Part shown: positions 61,901-64,000 of the stretch, piece after piece
Layout of the letters: each line of letters opens with the position of its first letter
How positions within the stretch are numbered: position 1 is the stretch's first letter
Assembly (NCBI GenBank): GCA_002914845.1
Contig: JXTC01000002.1
Location: 3,940,304-4,004,303 of the forward strand
Direction: 5' to 3'
DNA from: Trema orientale
Taxonomy: Eukaryota; Streptophyta; Magnoliopsida; Rosales; Cannabaceae
Length of the DNA: 64,000 nucleotides
Notes under the pieces: model-generated
What the model saw: only the letters and a program-made list of their open reading frames with translations
Databases searched by the model: none
Told to the model about the DNA's origin: nothing
Translations under genes and position numbers: made by a program

Positions 61901-62022
61901 NCAGCTAACTCGCCGGTGCGGAGGCGCCAGCCCTTTCTCGGCCGCTCCGGCTTCAATTCCTTACACTCGGTATTGTAGCAGACCTTGGGAGCCGCCGGCG
62001 ACGATGACGAGGCAGTCGACAT
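52950..62022 (-). CDS. VAL: VAL/HSI2-family B3-CW transcriptional repressor, 13 coding exons, ~917 aa
   Basis: Minus-strand exons: 62022-61901, 60478-60397, 60239-60141, 59891-59552, 59398-59059, 58813-58717, 58271-58097, 57725-57646, 57087-56677, 56039-55993, 54602-54489, 54023-53953 and 53725-52950. All junctions keep phase (2754 bases). Domains in order: PHD-like Cys/His region (about 41-100, [19 protein letters not shown]); B3 DNA-binding domain (about 330-432, [19 protein letters not shown] and [16 protein letters not shown]); CW zinc finger (about 602-640, [16 protein letters not shown]); a conserved Cys-rich block ([24 protein letters not shown]); a Gln run; and an EAR motif IDLNIQ (about 820). 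VAL proteins bind RY/Sph elements and silence seed-maturation genes with Polycomb. The closest subgroup is VAL1-like but is not fixed. Exon 1 ends at an N where the conserved LCDRC is missing. Confidence 0.9.
55471..55870. mobile_element. Tourist-like MITE in a VAL intron, 400 bp
   Basis: Ends GGCTGTGTTTGGTAGAG and, inverted, GGCTATGTTTGCTGAG. The flanking trinucleotides CTA and TTA differ at one base, consistent with a decayed 3 bp duplication of PIF/Harbinger type. The right half is rich in TTTCCTTCCC-type pyrimidine runs that pair with GGAGGATAGG-type runs in the left half. It lies in the intron between the exons at 56039-55993 and 54602-54489. Confidence 0.6.
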
Positions 62023-63742
62023 CGAAGCTCAAACAAACTCTCAAGTCTCTCAAACGAAGAAACGAAAACCCTAGAAATCCAGCTCCACCATCAGAGCTCT
62101 GAAACCAGAAACCCAAGCATGAAAAACCAGAGAAACAAAATCAAGAGAGTACGGTCTTCGCGGCCTGATCTGTAAGGCAGCAGAAAAAAAAAGTTAAAAA
62201 GAGGGTTTTAGAGAGAGAAGAGATAGTTATGGTATTTTTTTTCTTTTTTTTTTTTTAAAGAGACAAGGTAATAAAATGAAGGTCTATTTTTATGTTTGTC
62301 CCCAATTAAGTAAAACGTCTCAATATAACTCTAAAATTATTGAAAATTTCAATTTTGTTCCAAAGCTACTAAAATCGTCACTTTTAGAGGGACAAATTTT
62401 AGAGTATTTATTGGAAATTTATACGAGTATTAAGATAATAATTTTATTGATTAAAAGGATAAAATTGGAATTTTGAATAATTTACGGGACGTGTTAAGAC
62501 ACTCTGTATAGTTTTAGGGACGAACATAAAAAAAATAGCATATAAAATAAAATCCATTAAGAGGCTTCAAAAACACGTCGAGTCCTAGCCTTATTTCTTT
62601 GGCGTCGTCGTTTCTGTCTCTTTCTTTCAAAATTTATCCAATTTTTTTTTCCTCTCCCTCTTCAATTTAAGCTCACTCGCTGTCTATCGTCGTGGTCGTC
62701 CCAGTTGGCACATGCGCAGAATTCCACTTTATCCAAACGGTCCCAACGCGAGGCTTGCCCAACGGCCGAGAGAGACAAGAGGGTATTTTGGTAACTTCGT
62801 TACTTAGTTTGACTTGTATTTGCTGACATTGTCGCTTTTACCAAAATGCCCCACGCGAAAGCAGGCGAAAGGAGAGAGCGTGTCTACGAGATATTTATAG
62901 TCGCGCTCGAGTGGGGAACTTTGTTGCCGTCCAAGGTAATGTGAATAATCATGCAAGGCCCGCCATGGTGATGCAATCACGTAACGCCTACTTCTTAAAA
63001 CACACGCGCGCTTTATTGGTTTGACAGCGTTTCCTTTTCAGACTAATTTTTTTGTTTTTTCTAATTATTTTTAGAAATTTTATTATTTTTTTAAGGGGTA
63101 TACGCGTGTAGCCAATCTAAGCTATTATAAATATCTAATAGAAAATAGAAAGTGACGTTTAGCAAAAAAAAAAAAAAAAATTGTGGAAAGTGATATTACT
63201 GGTCATTGGTCTTTGGTATTAAAGCTTATCTTTTTATGATTGGCCATCGTTAATTACGTGTCGCATTTTTTTTTTAAACAAAAATCGTAAGTATTCAATT
63301 TACGCAAAATGCTTATAACTTATTTAAAGTGGCAGTATCGTAACGGTTAATTAGTGTGAACCTGGGGTAGCTGTCACATAAGCACCTACATTCTACACTA
63401 ATTAATGACCCAAAAAAGGAGTCTTATATTTAAAGCCTATTGATGAAGCGTTGGTTCCTTTTTTAATTATCATTTCTTAATACAGAACATCCCTCGTTTT
63501 AGTCCTAATCAGACTTTTAATCTTACATTTTAAGAAAGACTAATATTTCAATCACGAGCAGATAAATTTAAATAATTGAAACAGTCGCGTTGATTTTGAG
63601 AAACCAAAAGCACACGCAGACGCTTTGTTCTTAGTAAGGAATATTTTTTTTTCCACTTTTTCATATGATCTTAGTATAAGAAAGCTCTTCATCTTAGTAT
63701 AAGGAAGCTCTTTCATTCGTCTGTCATATATATATATATATA
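62023..63742. promoter_or_regulatory. VAL upstream region and beyond, no other gene
   Basis: The VAL 5' leader and promoter (read leftward) occupy roughly 62023-62250, with GAGAGAGAAGAGA and T-runs. 62270-62540 has MITE-like AT-rich sequence. 62640-63010 is GC-richer, with a TATA-like ATATTTATAG at 62890, GCGCGCT and ACACGCGCGC motifs, and no ORF. It may be a promoter of a gene lying outside the window or a remnant. Confidence 0.35.
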
Positions 63743-63902
63743 TTTAAAAAAATATTGGAAGTTATATTGGTTAGTGTCAATTGATTATATACATATATAT
63801 TTAAAAAAATATTGGAAGTTATATTGGTTAGTGTCAATTGATTATATATATATATATTTAAAAAAATATTGGAAGTTATATTGGTTAGTGTCAATTGATT
63901 GG
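63743..63902. repeat. 57 bp tandem repeat, ~2.8 copies
   Basis: TTTAAAAAAATATTGGAAGT starts at 63743, 63800 and 63857, each followed by TATATTGGTTAGTGTCAATT and, in the first two, a variable (TA)n stretch. The units are nearly identical apart from the length of the TA run. Confidence 0.85.
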
Positions 63903-63948
63903 TTCTTTGTGAAAGACAACAATACTATTATTATGAGATTGGATAATA

Positions 63949-64000
63949 GAAAGAATAATGTTATAGGGCATCAGTGGTGCCCAGCACCATAGTGATGTGT
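63949..64000. mobile_element. MITE left end, truncated by window edge
   Basis: GAATAATGTTATAGGGCATC and then AGTGGTGCCCAGCACCATAG match the left arm of the MITE at 49746-49949 (about 85% over 50 bp). The remaining 150 bp or so would lie past base 64000. Confidence 0.7.

Noticed and set aside
63330..63385. U4 snRNA-like start (AGTGGCAGTATCGTAACGG)
   Set aside because: Only about 15 bases resemble animal U4. The rest, the plant U4 start and the promoter elements (USE, TATA spacing) do not match.

Overview
This window is nuclear DNA from a flowering plant, most likely a eudicot; the species cannot be fixed from the sequence alone. The evidence is AT-rich intergenic DNA, GT..AG introns, plant-specific families (VAL-type B3-CW repressor, SYP12-type syntaxin, DUF4408/DUF761 protein, DUF2431 protein) and many plant-type transposon relics. 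The left half (1-33 kb) is a transposon-rich accessory landscape with one real gene. The right half (33-62 kb) is gene-bearing.

Layout. 1-1334: the cut-off terminal repeat of a Copia-like retrotransposon. 2.3-4.4 kb: a field of degenerate TTACTAGT-type microrepeats. 4.76-5.77 kb: an inverted-repeat element carrying gene-like fragments. 5.98-10.86 kb: a 4.9 kb Mutator-like element (MULE) filled with GTCTAG/CTAGAC arrays, with a relic of a transposase N-terminus. 12.5-17.2 kb: a MULE-type foldback MITE, a diverged duplicate of a gene 3' flank, a solo LTR and a hAT-like element. 17.6-21.3 kb: a DUF2431 (BMT5-like) gene with a repeat-bearing C-terminal tail. Its first intron holds a MITE nested inside another MITE. 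22.8-31.7 kb: a second solo LTR, twin 171 bp MITEs, further MITEs, an 11-mer minisatellite and a 1.27 kb long-arm foldback, with no convincing gene.

Genes of the right half: DUF4408/DUF761 protein (33.2-35.0 kb, +); spliceosomal HAT-repeat protein SYF1 (36.0-41.9 kb, -, 5 exons); ESCRT-I subunit VPS28 (48.0-48.6 kb, +, intronless CDS); a SYP123/124/125-like Qa-SNARE (50.7-51.7 kb, -, intronless); and a VAL/HSI2-family B3 repressor (53.0-62.0 kb, -, 13 coding exons). These are independent genes in unrelated pathways: rRNA modification, splicing, endosomal sorting, exocytosis and seed-programme repression. Nothing suggests co-regulation.

The strongest recurrent pattern is a large set of short inverted-repeat elements, each bounded by 9-10 bp target-site duplications, the hallmark of Mutator-type transposition. 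They were found by matching flanks by eye. Three single N bases (15531, 19553, 61901) occur; the last falls in VAL exon 1 and probably hides about 18-19 missing coding bases. Exon boundaries were set by splice consensus, phase and family similarity, and the five coding models all keep phase end to end. Coordinates read by eye may be off by a base in places.
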